Assembly (NCBI RefSeq): GCF_900582195.1
Contig: NZ_UTHA01000068.1
Coordinates: 62,001 to 126,000 of the forward strand
DNA length: 64,000 bases
Source: Pseudomonas viridiflava
Lineage (GTDB): Bacteria; Pseudomonadota; Gammaproteobacteria; Pseudomonadales; Pseudomonadaceae
Direction of reading: 5' to 3'
In this document: positions 30,941-40,441 of the stretch, piece after piece
How positions within the stretch are numbered: position 1 is the stretch's first letter
Layout: the number at the start of each line of letters is the position of its first letter
Translations under genes and position numbers: made by a program
Notes under the pieces: model-generated
Database searches by the model: none
What the model was told of the DNA's origin: nothing
What the model saw: only the letters and a program-made list of their open reading frames with translations

Positions 30941-32311
30941 ATGAAACAGCCCAAACCGAATTTCTACAACCTGGCCTGGCGTTGGCATTTTTACGCCGGT
31001 CTCTTCGTCGCCCCCTTTATGGTGATGCTGGCCCTGACCGGCATCATCTACCTGTTCAAACCGCAGCTCGACTCGCTGATGTACAGCAGCCTGCTCAACG
31101 TCCCGGCCGGCCATCACACCGTGCCGGCGGGTGACCTGCTGCAACGGGTGAAAAGTGCCTATCCACAGGGCCAGGTCACCCAGTATCTGCCGCCGGTCAA
31201 CGCCGAACGCAGCGCACAGTTTGTAGTGACCAATGCCGGCCACGAACTCAATGTTTTCGTCGATCCGTATCACGGTGACATCCTCGGCGAGCAGGATGCC
31301 AAGCAAAATCTGCAAGCCATCGCCCGCGCCATCCACGGCGAATTGATGATCGGCACCGTCGGTGACCGCCTTATCGAAATGGCCGCCGGCTGGGGCGTGG
31401 TGCTGGTGGTGTCCGGCCTGTTCCTGTGGTGGCCGCGCGGACAGGCGGCAGGGATCCTGTGGCCGCGCCTGAACAGTCGCGGTCGCGTATTGTGGCGTGA
31501 TCTGCACGCCGTCACCGGGTTCTGGGGCGCCGCACTTTTACTGGTGATGCTGCTCAGCGGCATGACCTGGACCGGTTTCTGGGGCAAGCAATATGCCCAG
31601 GTATGGAACGTGTTCCCGGCCGCGATGTGGGACAACGTACCGACCTCCGACGTCGAGGCCCGCAGCCTCAACAGCGCCACGCGCCAGACCGTGCCCTGGG
31701 CGATGGAAAACACGCCGATGCCGATGTCCGGCGACCACGCCGAACACATGGCCCACGGCAGCGCCAACGCGGGCCCGGCGGCACCGGGGATCAGCCTGCA
31801 AGACGTGCAGAACATCGCCACTCAGCGCAATGTCGAGCCGGGTTACAGCATCACCCTGCCGACCACCGCCACCGGCGTGTTCACCATCGCCGTGTTCGCC
31901 GATGACCCGCGCAATGATGCCACCCTGCATGTCGATCAATACACCGGCAAGGTCCTCGCCGATGTTCGCTTCGAACAATACGGCACCGTCGCACGTGCCA
32001 CGGAGATCGGCGTGATGCTCCACGAGGGCAAGATGTTCGGCACCTTCAACCAGATTGTGGTGCTGCTGATCTGCCTGATGATCCTGCTCAGCGCTGTCAG
32101 CGGCGTGGTGATCTGGTGGAAGCGTCGGCCACAGGGCAAATTCGGCGTACCGCCGCTGCGCCATGACCTGCCGAAATGGAAAACCGGCGTGGTGATCATG
32201 TTGGCGCTGGCGGTGGTGTTTCCGCTGGTGGGGGCTTCGCTGGTGGTGGTGTGGTTGCTTGACCGCCTGCTGCTGTCGCGCGTTGGGCGCACGGAGTCGG
32301 CCCCGACCTGA
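30941..32311 (+). CDS. PepSY-associated membrane protein
   Basis: The 456-residue protein has about four membrane spans and a PepSY_TM architecture: WRWHFYAGLFVAPFMVMLALTG at the first span, two periplasmic PepSY-like regions (NVFVDPYHGDILGEQD, HVDQYTGKVLADV), GLFLWWPRG, a VIWWKRRP motif and a last span near the C-terminus. Similar proteins next to TonB receptors (for example PiuB) are thought to help metal release or reduction at the inner membrane. A Met/His-rich loop (ENTPMPMSGDHAEHMAHGS) suits copper. ATG 30941 has GGAG upstream; GTG 30938 is adjacent. Confidence 0.88.
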   Translation: MKQPKPNFYNLAWRWHFYAGLFVAPFMVMLALTGIIYLFKPQLDSLMYSSLLNVPAGHHTVPAGDLLQRVKSAYPQGQVTQYLPPVNAERSAQFVVTNAGHELNVFVDPYHGDILGEQDAKQNLQAIARAIHGELMIGTVGDRLIEMAAGWGVVLVVSGLFLWWPRGQAAGILWPRLNSRGRVLWRDLHAVTGFWGAALLLVMLLSGMTWTGFWGKQYAQVWNVFPAAMWDNVPTSDVEARSLNSATRQTVPWAMENTPMPMSGDHAEHMAHGSANAGPAAPGISLQDVQNIATQRNVEPGYSITLPTTATGVFTIAVFADDPRNDATLHVDQYTGKVLADVRFEQYGTVARATEIGVMLHEGKMFGTFNQIVVLLICLMILLSAVSGVVIWWKRRPQGKFGVPPLRHDLPKWKTGVVIMLALAVVFPLVGASLVVVWLLDRLLLSRVGRTESAPT

Positions 32312-32324
32312 GTCGGACTCAACG

Positions 32325-32356
32325 AGGAGTGACCGCCGGCGGCGGCACACTCCTTT
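32325..32356. terminator. Hairpin between convergent genes
   Basis: AGGAGTG (32325-32331) pairs with CACTCCT (32348-32354), with an inner CCGCC/GGCGG stem and a short TT run. It lies between the PepSY gene and the convergent DUF4329 gene, and is a plausible but weak terminator. Confidence 0.45.
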
Positions 32357-32377
32357 GTCGAGGGCCGGTATCGTCAG

Positions 32378-35300
32378 TTACAACTCATCCCTGACACGGA
32401 CAGCACCTTGGGCCGACGGCTGTTGGCGCTGCTGATTCCAGTCGCGCCTTAACAGCCCGGTCTGCCGCCAGTAATGTCCTGCGACCAGTACCCGGAACTC
32501 GCCAAGTGCCATGAGGCGTGAAATGAATTCCCCGGGACTTAGCCGGTTGCTCCAGCGCCCATTCAGGAAAAACATCGACCGGGTCAGCAACAGATCCTTT
32601 TCGGCATCTGAATAACTTGGCGTGTATTTGAGCAATACCTGATGCGGCGTCGAGTAAAAATAATGCTGAATATCAAAACCCCTGTTCTTCAGATCATGGG
32701 TGTGGGCATACACCAGCTCAGGCGCTGCGAAGTTGGCTCTCACCTCCTCCGCGTCCGGTACCAGAGTGGTGTTGCCCGACAGGTGCAACTGGTGAGCAGC
32801 CACCGGTGTGTAACCGTCGGGATAATGCGGCGCCGGGTGTCGCCAACTGGCCGATGTATCTTTCGCCGACAGGAATATCCGCGCAAGCGGGTTTCGGTCA
32901 TGTGCGGACCAGACCATAGGGTCGAGCGGCACAAATTGGTTGCCGGTTGCTGATGCCAGGATGGCGCTCTCATAGCCGACATCGACAATGGCCTCGGCCG
33001 CACGCTTTTGCGTATGGCGCGCAGCATCGTCGGGGTGATGGAAAATCGGGCCCAGCGCCGGCACCGGATTTTCCTGCCAGCGTTGTTCACTGCCAATATC
33101 GATCTGTCGCGGCTGCCAACTGTCACTCACCTCACCATGGCGCGACCAGTAATCGCTGCTCTCGATAATCTCCAACTTGCCCGCTCGTGCCATTCGGTGA
33201 GCATAGGCAGACAATCTGAACGTGCCTTTGGCAATATCCCTTTCATCGGCCGCTGCCTGTTGTACTGATACAAATGCATTGGGACGAAACTCGATCTGTC
33301 CGAACGGGTCGTAAAACTCACCTGGCTCGAACGCATGCAACTGCAGTTTCAACAACGCCCCATCCGCGCAGGAAAAGTAGATCGGCAGATATCCCTGCGG
33401 TGTGTTGGCCCGCACACACGCCGACTGAATATCGCTGGGCAGAAAAAAGACCTGGCGCACATCATCAGACCGCACGCCCAACGGCGGCAGCGCTGCTCGA
33501 AGATACAGGGCGTGCAGAGCAAAGCCTGAAAACGGCTTGCCCTGTTCGAAGATCCGATCCAGAGCCAACGCCGAGCGCTGTACTTCCAAGGGCAGGGTTG
33601 CGAGAAACACACCCTCGTGATGACTCAGAATGAAACCGAAAGCTGCCGTTTCCCGGCTCACAGACACCTCATGAACATATCTGGCGGCAGCATCTGCCTG
33701 AATGAACTGCGGGCTGGAGGCGGGGCGGCTCAGAGCCTTGTCATAGTCTCTCGTCGGCAAAAAGTCCTTCGAATAAGGCACCCAGACAGATACCCGGCGC
33801 GGCAGCCCCCAGATTTCGCTGCCCTTGATCACCTGCAAACGCCCTCCCTTGGCCAGGGCGTTGATCCATTCCACGGGTTGCAAATGCCTGCTGCGCAAGC
33901 CCTGTTTGATCGCTTTTGCATCAACGGCGGCAAACCGATCGCCTTGGCCAAGCAGCTGTGAAAACAGTTCGGCTTGCGGCTGGTAACTGAGCACCGAACC
34001 GTCCGGCGCAAACAGGTATTCGTGCAATGGTTCCGGTTTGTAGCGCACCAGCGAGCCATCCGCCAGCACGCGGTAGCGGTCTGGCACCCCGCGCCTGTTG
34101 AATGCCGATTCCAGTACATCGACTGAAAACATGTTCAGATAGATCTGTTTCTGAACCGGCGATACGACCAGCGACGCTTCACGAGCGATGCGCGATCGGT
34201 AGCGCGCCACGATGTGACACCCGGGAGGAAATAATCCATAGGTCCGGCTTTCCTCGGGGCAAACCTGCGTGACATCGAAATCCTCGTGGCTGACTTCAAT
34301 CGGCGCGGTGGCCAGGTACCGCTTCTCGGCCGTTTCCAGAATCAGGCCGCCATATACGCTGTCGGTCACAACGGGAAGTAACGTCCTGGCGTGGACAGCC
34401 GCGTCGTCAGCCGTCTGAAAAACCGGGCCGAGCCAGTGCCGCTGCAGATTGGCGTACGGCTGCCAGGTCACCTTGACCGGCCCCGTCCGGTCCCAGCACA
34501 GGCCGGCGCGCATCACCGCGAGTTCGCCACTGTTGGCAACCTCATGAACAAAATCGGTTGGCAGCCATTTCCCGGACGCCAGACCGTTCTTGATTGTCTC
34601 GAGCGAGCCTTGCGACGTAGCGTCACGAAACAGCTTGCTGGACTTGCTTCTTGCGTATTTCAACAAGGCGCCATCGCGCGCCGCTATATACAGCGCTGCC
34701 GGAACGTCTGAAGCCATTACCGGTCGATGGCGTCCAAAATACATCGAGGTGGTCAGGTTATCTGGCGAAATGAAGTAGTGGGCCAGCCAGTCATCCGGAC
34801 TTTTTGTCGGGTCCTCCACGTGATGATGCGAATACCATCTGGCGTGTAAATCGAAGCCTTCGGGGAATCGATACCAAGGAGAGGTTCGTTGCACGGCAAA
34901 CAGGCTATCCAACTCAAACAGATTGCTCTGCACAGCGCTGACGGGAACCCGTTCAGTGGCAATGTACTCGTCACGCTCACGATGTTTGAGTATGAAACCG
35001 AAACAGGCGTTTTTCTCTTCTTGCCAATGTCTGTCGTGCGCATGTTGACTCAGTGCCAGCTCGTCCGCTGAAGCAAAGACCGCACCGTACGCCACTGTTT
35101 CCGGGCGCCGCCACGGCAACGGCAACGGTAGGGTGAACGCAGGCCAATCCTTTGCAGGCCGGGTGTCCCCAGGTAACGAAGCAGGAAGCACCGCCGTGCG
35201 CTTGAGAAACTCAGTAATAACCTGCCAGACGGGCGCATCGGGTTCAGGTGGCGCTTCTCGCACAGACCAGATCGGGGCAATCCGACCACGATAGCCCCAT

Positions 35301-37228
35301 AGCTGATTATCCAAAAGACTGGTCAACCGACCGCCGGCGGCAAGCTCACGAATGAAGTCTTGTGGGCGCTTGCTGCCATCAGCCAGTTCCGTAGCCAAGG
35401 CACCGGGATTTTGCCGAGTTCCAAGGCGTCTGCCCAGACTCTGCGCCGACGACGAGCCATTGGACTCATACCGCAGCAAAGAGTCCGGTACGGCTGATGC
35501 GTACAGCACGACCTGATCAAGCAGCACCTGCCTGATCTCATCGACACTGAACATCTGCAGACTCAGCAACGCTTCATGAAAGGTCCACTTGGGGTAATCG
35601 ACGTCTACGGGATCAAGCCGCGACAAGGCAACGTGGCTCACATAGCGCGCGTGCAAAAGATGGTCATCCGGAAAAATCGCCTGCCCGTTATTGTTCTGCG
35701 GATAGAGCCGATCCTGCCGGAGCGTGTCGATATCGCCAGGCAACGGCTCGGTCACCACGAAGCGTTTGTCGCGCTGAAAAATGTAGCCGGCATACTGTCG
35801 GTCACGGCGGTTACCGATTTTCCTGTGGGCATAACGGGCCGCGTCATCGGCGGACAGGAAATCCCGACTCAATGCCGGCCAGGGGAAATGACCGAAGGGC
35901 TGCCATTCCAGGTCTACCGCGCCCAGGTTCGCCCACAATGCGCTACCACGCAGTACCTCGACTTTTCCGGCCAGCACCAGCATCGAAACATACTCACGGG
36001 GACGCAGGGTTCCGGCCGATAACCTCGCTTGCACACCATTGTCACTGATCGTGCCGTCAGCGTACTCGACGCTGAGTGCCGCTTCGACCGGACTGCCGCT
36101 GAAGCTGTATTTCAACATGGCCATGTCCTGCGCCAGCATGAACAGCGATAACCCGCGTCCGACCTTTGCCAGATGCTGATTGCGGCCAAACGCGGCGATG
36201 GCCACCGCCATGTCTTGAGGGCTGAAGAAATTTTCGTAGAGCCACGGCTGCACAGGCGGAAACTGTTTGGAATCGGGTCGCGAGGCGAAGTAAAAGCCTT
36301 CCAGCCGATAGCCCCGCGGCAGTTGCAAGTGTCCTTGGGTGTCCAGCGGAAAAAGGTGCTCGGCGTCCCAGGCAGCCAGGCCGCTCGGGCGAGCATGGGT
36401 CGCCACATATTCTTCGCCAGTGAGCTTTTTCAGGATCAGCCCGGCGGTCTGCGCGCCTCTGGATTTCAATGCTGCAAGTACGGCGCGTTCGGCATTGACG
36501 CAGACGCGCGTCATTAGCGGCCGCTCGGTGACCGCGCCAGTGGAAAACGGCGCGCCCGCCATCCAGTCCGCAGGTACCCGACCCACGGAGTGGCCCCAGT
36601 CGGCGTTCGAGACAATGACTTTGAGTTCACCCACGGTCGCCAGCTTGTTGATCACCGCCATGACGTCATATGCATCCGAAGGATGGCCAGTCGGCGCGCC
36701 GGATTGATGCCAGAGGAAATAGTCGCGCTCCTCCGGCGAGCCGCTCGACACGTATTTGAGCAAGCTGCCATCTGGCCCGGAAAGGTATGCGCTGCGAAAA
36801 AAATCCCGCGACGACACATCACCAATGAAATCGCCCCCTGAATAGAAGCTCATGAACAGCCTGAGCAGATTTTCATCCTGACGCCGATTGCCATTGCGGA
36901 ACCGGTCATGTATCGGCGGATGGCTGTGTACGCTGGCGATGCATGTATAACCCAGTGGATGGAGCATGTCGCCACGGGCATCGGTTTGCAAAATGGTGCC
37001 AAAGTCAAAGCTTGTGGCTTCACCTGCTATGGGTGAGGTGGCCAGAAATTTTCCGTCCGGGCGCAGCAAAATCACGCTGCCGTACTCCCTGTCCGGGTTG
37101 AGTGGAACCCGTGTATGTACCCAATAGGCGGCGTCTTCTTCGCTCAGAAACGCCGGACTCACGGGGGGCAGCTTGAACGTTGCCGCAGAACTTGCGGCGC
37201 CACCGGACCGGCCAGACACATCACTCAT
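32378..37228 (-). CDS. Giant protein of seven DUF4329-like modules
   Basis: The 1616-residue product is built from seven diverged modules of about 210-260 residues, starting near residues 27, 244, 457, 718, 937, 1175 and 1396. A full module opens with F-x-[ST]-x-[DE]-[DE]-A-A (FLSEEDAAYWVH, FLSADDAARYAHRKI, FQTADDAAVHAR, FHHPDDAARHTQ), then a Y-x-GG/SVIL strand and a LAT-P strand. It continues to a Y-x-SH segment, then LLKY (for example at 157, 371, 855), and closes with G-K/E-L-x-V-x-x-S-x-x-W. Module 1 keeps ASVHSHPP (residues 98-105) and module 4 YSHHH; others have lost these histidines. The first module resembles DUF4329. There is no signal peptide or membrane span. I chose ATG 37228; ATG 37288 lacks a ribosome site. 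Function unknown; an effector or surface role is only a guess. Confidence 0.75.
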   Translation of the reverse strand: MSDVSGRSGGAASSAATFKLPPVSPAFLSEEDAAYWVHTRVPLNPDREYGSVILLRPDGKFLATSPIAGEATSFDFGTILQTDARGDMLHPLGYTCIASVHSHPPIHDRFRNGNRRQDENLLRLFMSFYSGGDFIGDVSSRDFFRSAYLSGPDGSLLKYVSSGSPEERDYFLWHQSGAPTGHPSDAYDVMAVINKLATVGELKVIVSNADWGHSVGRVPADWMAGAPFSTGAVTERPLMTRVCVNAERAVLAALKSRGAQTAGLILKKLTGEEYVATHARPSGLAAWDAEHLFPLDTQGHLQLPRGYRLEGFYFASRPDSKQFPPVQPWLYENFFSPQDMAVAIAAFGRNQHLAKVGRGLSLFMLAQDMAMLKYSFSGSPVEAALSVEYADGTISDNGVQARLSAGTLRPREYVSMLVLAGKVEVLRGSALWANLGAVDLEWQPFGHFPWPALSRDFLSADDAARYAHRKIGNRRDRQYAGYIFQRDKRFVVTEPLPGDIDTLRQDRLYPQNNNGQAIFPDDHLLHARYVSHVALSRLDPVDVDYPKWTFHEALLSLQMFSVDEIRQVLLDQVVLYASAVPDSLLRYESNGSSSAQSLGRRLGTRQNPGALATELADGSKRPQDFIRELAAGGRLTSLLDNQLWGYRGRIAPIWSVREAPPEPDAPVWQVITEFLKRTAVLPASLPGDTRPAKDWPAFTLPLPLPWRRPETVAYGAVFASADELALSQHAHDRHWQEEKNACFGFILKHRERDEYIATERVPVSAVQSNLFELDSLFAVQRTSPWYRFPEGFDLHARWYSHHHVEDPTKSPDDWLAHYFISPDNLTTSMYFGRHRPVMASDVPAALYIAARDGALLKYARSKSSKLFRDATSQGSLETIKNGLASGKWLPTDFVHEVANSGELAVMRAGLCWDRTGPVKVTWQPYANLQRHWLGPVFQTADDAAVHARTLLPVVTDSVYGGLILETAEKRYLATAPIEVSHEDFDVTQVCPEESRTYGLFPPGCHIVARYRSRIAREASLVVSPVQKQIYLNMFSVDVLESAFNRRGVPDRYRVLADGSLVRYKPEPLHEYLFAPDGSVLSYQPQAELFSQLLGQGDRFAAVDAKAIKQGLRSRHLQPVEWINALAKGGRLQVIKGSEIWGLPRRVSVWVPYSKDFLPTRDYDKALSRPASSPQFIQADAAARYVHEVSVSRETAAFGFILSHHEGVFLATLPLEVQRSALALDRIFEQGKPFSGFALHALYLRAALPPLGVRSDDVRQVFFLPSDIQSACVRANTPQGYLPIYFSCADGALLKLQLHAFEPGEFYDPFGQIEFRPNAFVSVQQAAADERDIAKGTFRLSAYAHRMARAGKLEIIESSDYWSRHGEVSDSWQPRQIDIGSEQRWQENPVPALGPIFHHPDDAARHTQKRAAEAIVDVGYESAILASATGNQFVPLDPMVWSAHDRNPLARIFLSAKDTSASWRHPAPHYPDGYTPVAAHQLHLSGNTTLVPDAEEVRANFAAPELVYAHTHDLKNRGFDIQHYFYSTPHQVLLKYTPSYSDAEKDLLLTRSMFFLNGRWSNRLSPGEFISRLMALGEFRVLVAGHYWRQTGLLRRDWNQQRQQPSAQGAVRVRDEL

Positions 37229-37389
37229 AAAAAACCTGCTTGGAAAATCGGGATGAGCGAATGAGTGTGTGCCGGCGGGGCAAGTCATCAGCGGTATATG
37301 TTTATCGTTTTTGTATCAGCACCCTTGCCAGCAGCGACGCCCCAATCTGGCGCAGCCGTTTGCACCGACGCGCCATGAACGTCCCCTGA

Positions 37390-37398
37390 TGGTGCACC
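37390..37398 (+). promoter_or_regulatory. Candidate NtrC half-site pair
   Basis: TGGTGCACC contains overlapping TGGTGC and GCACC half-sites of the NtrC consensus, about 52 bases upstream of the sigma-54 element for urtA. A further TTTGCACC lies at 37360. The spacing is not the full canonical dyad, so this is tentative. Confidence 0.35.
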
Positions 37399-37449
37399 TG
37401 CTCCGCTTGTAACCGCTCTGCAACGACATTTTCCTGTCCGGTCACGACC

Positions 37450-37465
37450 GGGCACAGCCCTTGCA
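37450..37465 (+). promoter_or_regulatory. Sigma-54 promoter of urtA
   Basis: GGGCACAGCCCTTGCA fits the -24/-12 consensus TGGCAC-N5-TTGCA, with GG at 37451-37452 and GC at 37463-37464 separated by exactly ten bases. Transcription would start near 37476, leaving a leader of about 54 bases before ATG 37530. This predicts NtrC-dependent expression of urea uptake under nitrogen limitation. Confidence 0.82.
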
Positions 37466-37529
37466 AAACACACCTTCAGTCGTCCGCATCTGCCAACCAG
37501 AAAAAACAAATGTTCATGGAGATCGCACA

Positions 37530-38795
37530 ATGAAGCGTCGCAGTTTGATCAAGGCTTTCACACTCTCGGCATCCATTGCCGCGATGGGCATGACCTGGAC
37601 TGTCCAGGCCGCCGAGACCATCAAGGTCGGGATTCTGCATTCGTTGTCCGGCACCATGGCCATCTCCGAAACGTCGCTCAAAGACATGGCGCTGATGACC
37701 ATCGATGAGATCAACGCCAAGGGCGGTGTGAACGGCAAGATGCTCGAACCGGTGGTGGTGGACCCGGCGTCGAACTGGCCGCTGTTCGCCGAAAAGGGCC
37801 GGCAGTTGCTGACCCAGGACAAGGTGGCTGTGGTGTTCGGCTGCTGGACTTCCGTATCGCGTAAATCGGTGCTGCCGGTGTTCGAAGAACTCAACGGCCT
37901 GCTGTTCTACCCGGTGCAGTACGAAGGCGAAGAGATGTCGCCGAACGTTTTCTACACCGGTGCCGCCCCGAACCAGCAAGCGATCCCGGCCGTTGAATAC
38001 CTGATGAGCGAAGAAGGTGGCAGTGCCAAGCGCTACTTCCTGCTCGGCACCGACTACGTCTACCCGCGCACCACCAACAAGATCCTGCGCTCGTTCCTGC
38101 ACTCCAAAGGCGTGGCCGACAAGGACATCGAAGAGGTCTACACGCCGTTCGGGCACAGCGACTATCAAACCATCGTTGCCAACATCAAAAAATTCTCGGC
38201 GGGCGGCAAGACTGCGGTTATCTCGACCGTCAACGGCGACTCCAACGTGCCGTTCTACAAAGAGCTGGCCAACCAGGGTCTGAAAGCCACCGACGTACCG
38301 GTTGTGGCTTTCTCGGTGGGCGAAGAAGAACTGCGCGGCATCGACACCAAACCGCTGGTGGGCAACCTCGCGGCGTGGAACTACTTCGAGTCCGTCGAGA
38401 ATCCGGTGAACAAGAAGTTCGTCGATGACTGGAAAGCCTACGCGAAGAAACACAACCTGCCGGGCGCCGACAAAGCCGTGACCAACGACCCGATGGAAGC
38501 CACTTACGTCGGTATCCACATGTGGGCGCAGGCGGTTGAGAAAGCCAAATCCACCGACGTCGACAAAGTCCGCGAAGCCCTCGCCGGGCAGACCTTTGCC
38601 GCGCCGTCCGGTTACACACTGACCATGGACAAGACCAATCACCACCTGCACAAACCGGTGATGATCGGCGAGATTCAGAGCGACGGTCAGTTCAACGTTG
38701 TATGGCAGACCGAGGGGCCGATCCGTGCGCAACCGTGGAGCCCGTTCATTCAGGGCAACGACAAGAAGCCGGATTATGCGGTGAAGAGCAACTGA
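37530..38795 (+). CDS. urtA: Urea ABC transporter, substrate-binding protein
   Basis: UrtA is the periplasmic urea-binding protein. The 421-residue precursor begins with a twin-arginine-like signal (MKRRSLIKAF) followed by a hydrophobic stretch and an AxA-type cleavage near VQAAETIK. The mature protein is a Leu/Ile/Val-type binding fold: IKVGILHSLSGTMAISE, VFGCWTSVSRKSVLPVFE, LLFYPVQYEGEE, YFLLGTDYVYPRTTN. ATG 37530 with GGAG nine bases upstream gives the correct signal; a longer reading is not supported. It is the first gene of the nitrogen-regulated urea operon. Confidence 0.96.
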   Translation: MKRRSLIKAFTLSASIAAMGMTWTVQAAETIKVGILHSLSGTMAISETSLKDMALMTIDEINAKGGVNGKMLEPVVVDPASNWPLFAEKGRQLLTQDKVAVVFGCWTSVSRKSVLPVFEELNGLLFYPVQYEGEEMSPNVFYTGAAPNQQAIPAVEYLMSEEGGSAKRYFLLGTDYVYPRTTNKILRSFLHSKGVADKDIEEVYTPFGHSDYQTIVANIKKFSAGGKTAVISTVNGDSNVPFYKELANQGLKATDVPVVAFSVGEEELRGIDTKPLVGNLAAWNYFESVENPVNKKFVDDWKAYAKKHNLPGADKAVTNDPMEATYVGIHMWAQAVEKAKSTDVDKVREALAGQTFAAPSGYTLTMDKTNHHLHKPVMIGEIQSDGQFNVVWQTEGPIRAQPWSPFIQGNDKKPDYAVKSN

Positions 38796-38812
38796 GTTAT
38801 CCCGCTCAACCT

Positions 38813-38919
38813 GATCGTTCCCACGCTCTGCGTGGGAATGCCTCAACGGACGCTCTGCGTCCGCTTTAGGGACGCGGAGCGTCCCGGGCTGCATTCCCAC
38901 GCGGAGCGTGGGAACGATC
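38813..38919. repeat. Palindromic repeat between urtA and urtB
   Basis: A 107-base element bounded by GATCGTTCCCACGC and its complement (GCGTGGGAACGATC) holds nested palindromes CCCACGCTCTGCGTGGG, GGACGCTCTGCGTCC and GGGACGCGGAGCGTCCC. A second copy is at 42394-42502. It differs from the REP family elsewhere in the window. Confidence 0.85.
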
Positions 38920-38938
38920 ACTACGCAAGGCCACGCAT

Positions 38939-40441
38939 ATGCGCACTGCCCTCTACCGCTTGCTTCTAGCCATCACGCTGTTGCTGCCAATGCTCGCCCA
39001 CGCCGGCGATGCCGAAGACTTCGTCGCGGCCAATCCCGTGCAACAGGCCCGACTCCTGGAAACCTGGGCCGCGCAGCCCGACCCGGCCCGTATCGAATTG
39101 CTCAGTGCCCTGCAACAAGGCGAACTGACCATCGATGGCCAACCCAAAACCCTGCGCCTGAACAACCGCCTGCGGGGTCTGATCGACACCGCCATGGCCA
39201 GCCACCAATTGCTCGCCGCCGACGCCAAAATCCGTCTGAGTGCCGCGCAGCAATTGCAGAAAAGCGCGAAACCCGCGCAGCTGAAATTCCTCGACCAGCA
39301 ACTGGCTGGCGAAAAAGATGAAAGCGTCCACGCCGCCCTGAGCCTGGCGCTGGCCAACCTGCAATTGGTCGACACTGACCCGGCCGTGCGTCTCGCTGCA
39401 GTACGCCTGCTCGGCGAAACCGGCGATCCACTCGCCCGTACCCGACTCGAAGGTTTACTCGAGCCGGGCATCGAGAGCGATGCCAGCGTGCGCACCGCCG
39501 CTGAAACCAGTCTCGCTCAAGTCAAACGCAAACTGCTGATCGGCGAAGTGCTCGGCCAGGCGTTCAGCGGCATGTCGCTCGGTTCGATTCTGCTGTTGGC
39601 CGCACTCGGTCTGGCGATCACGTTCGGCCTGCTCGGCGTGATCAACATGGCCCACGGCGAGATGCTGATGCTCGGCGCCTACTCGACGTACGTGGTGCAG
39701 TTGATGTTCCAGCGCTACGCACCGCAGGCCATCGAGTTCTATCCGTTGATTGCACTGCCGGTGGCGTTCTTCGTCACGGCTGCAATCGGCATGGCGCTGG
39801 AGCGCACGGTGATTCGTCACCTCTACGGCCGCCCGCTGGAAACCCTGCTCGCCACCTGGGGCATCAGCCTGATGCTGATTCAACTGGTGCGCTTGCTGTT
39901 CGGCGCGCAGAACGTTGAAGTCGCCAACCCGGCGTGGCTGTCCGGCGGGATTCAGGTTTTGCCGAATCTGGTGCTGCCGTACAACCGCATCGTCATCATT
40001 GCGTTCGCACTGTTCGTGGTGGTGCTGACCTGGCTGTTGCTGAACAAAACCCGTTTGGGCCTCAACGTCCGCGCGGTCACCCAGAACCGCAACATGGCCG
40101 CCTGCTGCGGCGTGCCGACCGGTCGCGTCGACATGCTCGCCTTTGGTCTCGGCTCGGGCATCGCCGGCCTTGGCGGCGTGGCGCTGAGCCAGATCGGCAA
40201 CGTCGGCCCGGACCTCGGCCAGAGCTACATCATCGACTCGTTCCTCGTCGTGGTACTCGGCGGCGTCGGCCAGTTGGCCGGTAGCGTGCTCGCGGCATTT
40301 GGCCTGGGCATCGCCAACAAGATTCTCGAACCGCAGATTGGTGCGGTGCTCGGCAAGATCCTGATCCTCGCGCTGATCATTCTGTTTATCCAGAAACGTC
40401 CGCAAGGCCTCTTCGCACTGAAAGGACGGGTGATCGACTGA
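38939..40441 (+). CDS. urtB: Urea ABC transporter permease UrtB
   Basis: UrtB is one of the two inner-membrane permeases of the urea transporter. The 500-residue protein has a signal-like start, an N-terminal helical extension of about 180 residues rich in Ala and Leu (HEAT-like), and then a LivH-type permease with about eight spans (GLLGVINMAHGEMLMLGAYS, ERTVIRHLYGRPLETLLATWG, GVPTGRVDMLAFGLGSGIAG). The N-terminal extension is normal for proteobacterial UrtB. It overlaps urtC by one base (TGATG). Confidence 0.95.
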   Translation: MRTALYRLLLAITLLLPMLAHAGDAEDFVAANPVQQARLLETWAAQPDPARIELLSALQQGELTIDGQPKTLRLNNRLRGLIDTAMASHQLLAADAKIRLSAAQQLQKSAKPAQLKFLDQQLAGEKDESVHAALSLALANLQLVDTDPAVRLAAVRLLGETGDPLARTRLEGLLEPGIESDASVRTAAETSLAQVKRKLLIGEVLGQAFSGMSLGSILLLAALGLAITFGLLGVINMAHGEMLMLGAYSTYVVQLMFQRYAPQAIEFYPLIALPVAFFVTAAIGMALERTVIRHLYGRPLETLLATWGISLMLIQLVRLLFGAQNVEVANPAWLSGGIQVLPNLVLPYNRIVIIAFALFVVVLTWLLLNKTRLGLNVRAVTQNRNMAACCGVPTGRVDMLAFGLGSGIAGLGGVALSQIGNVGPDLGQSYIIDSFLVVVLGGVGQLAGSVLAAFGLGIANKILEPQIGAVLGKILILALIILFIQKRPQGLFALKGRVID

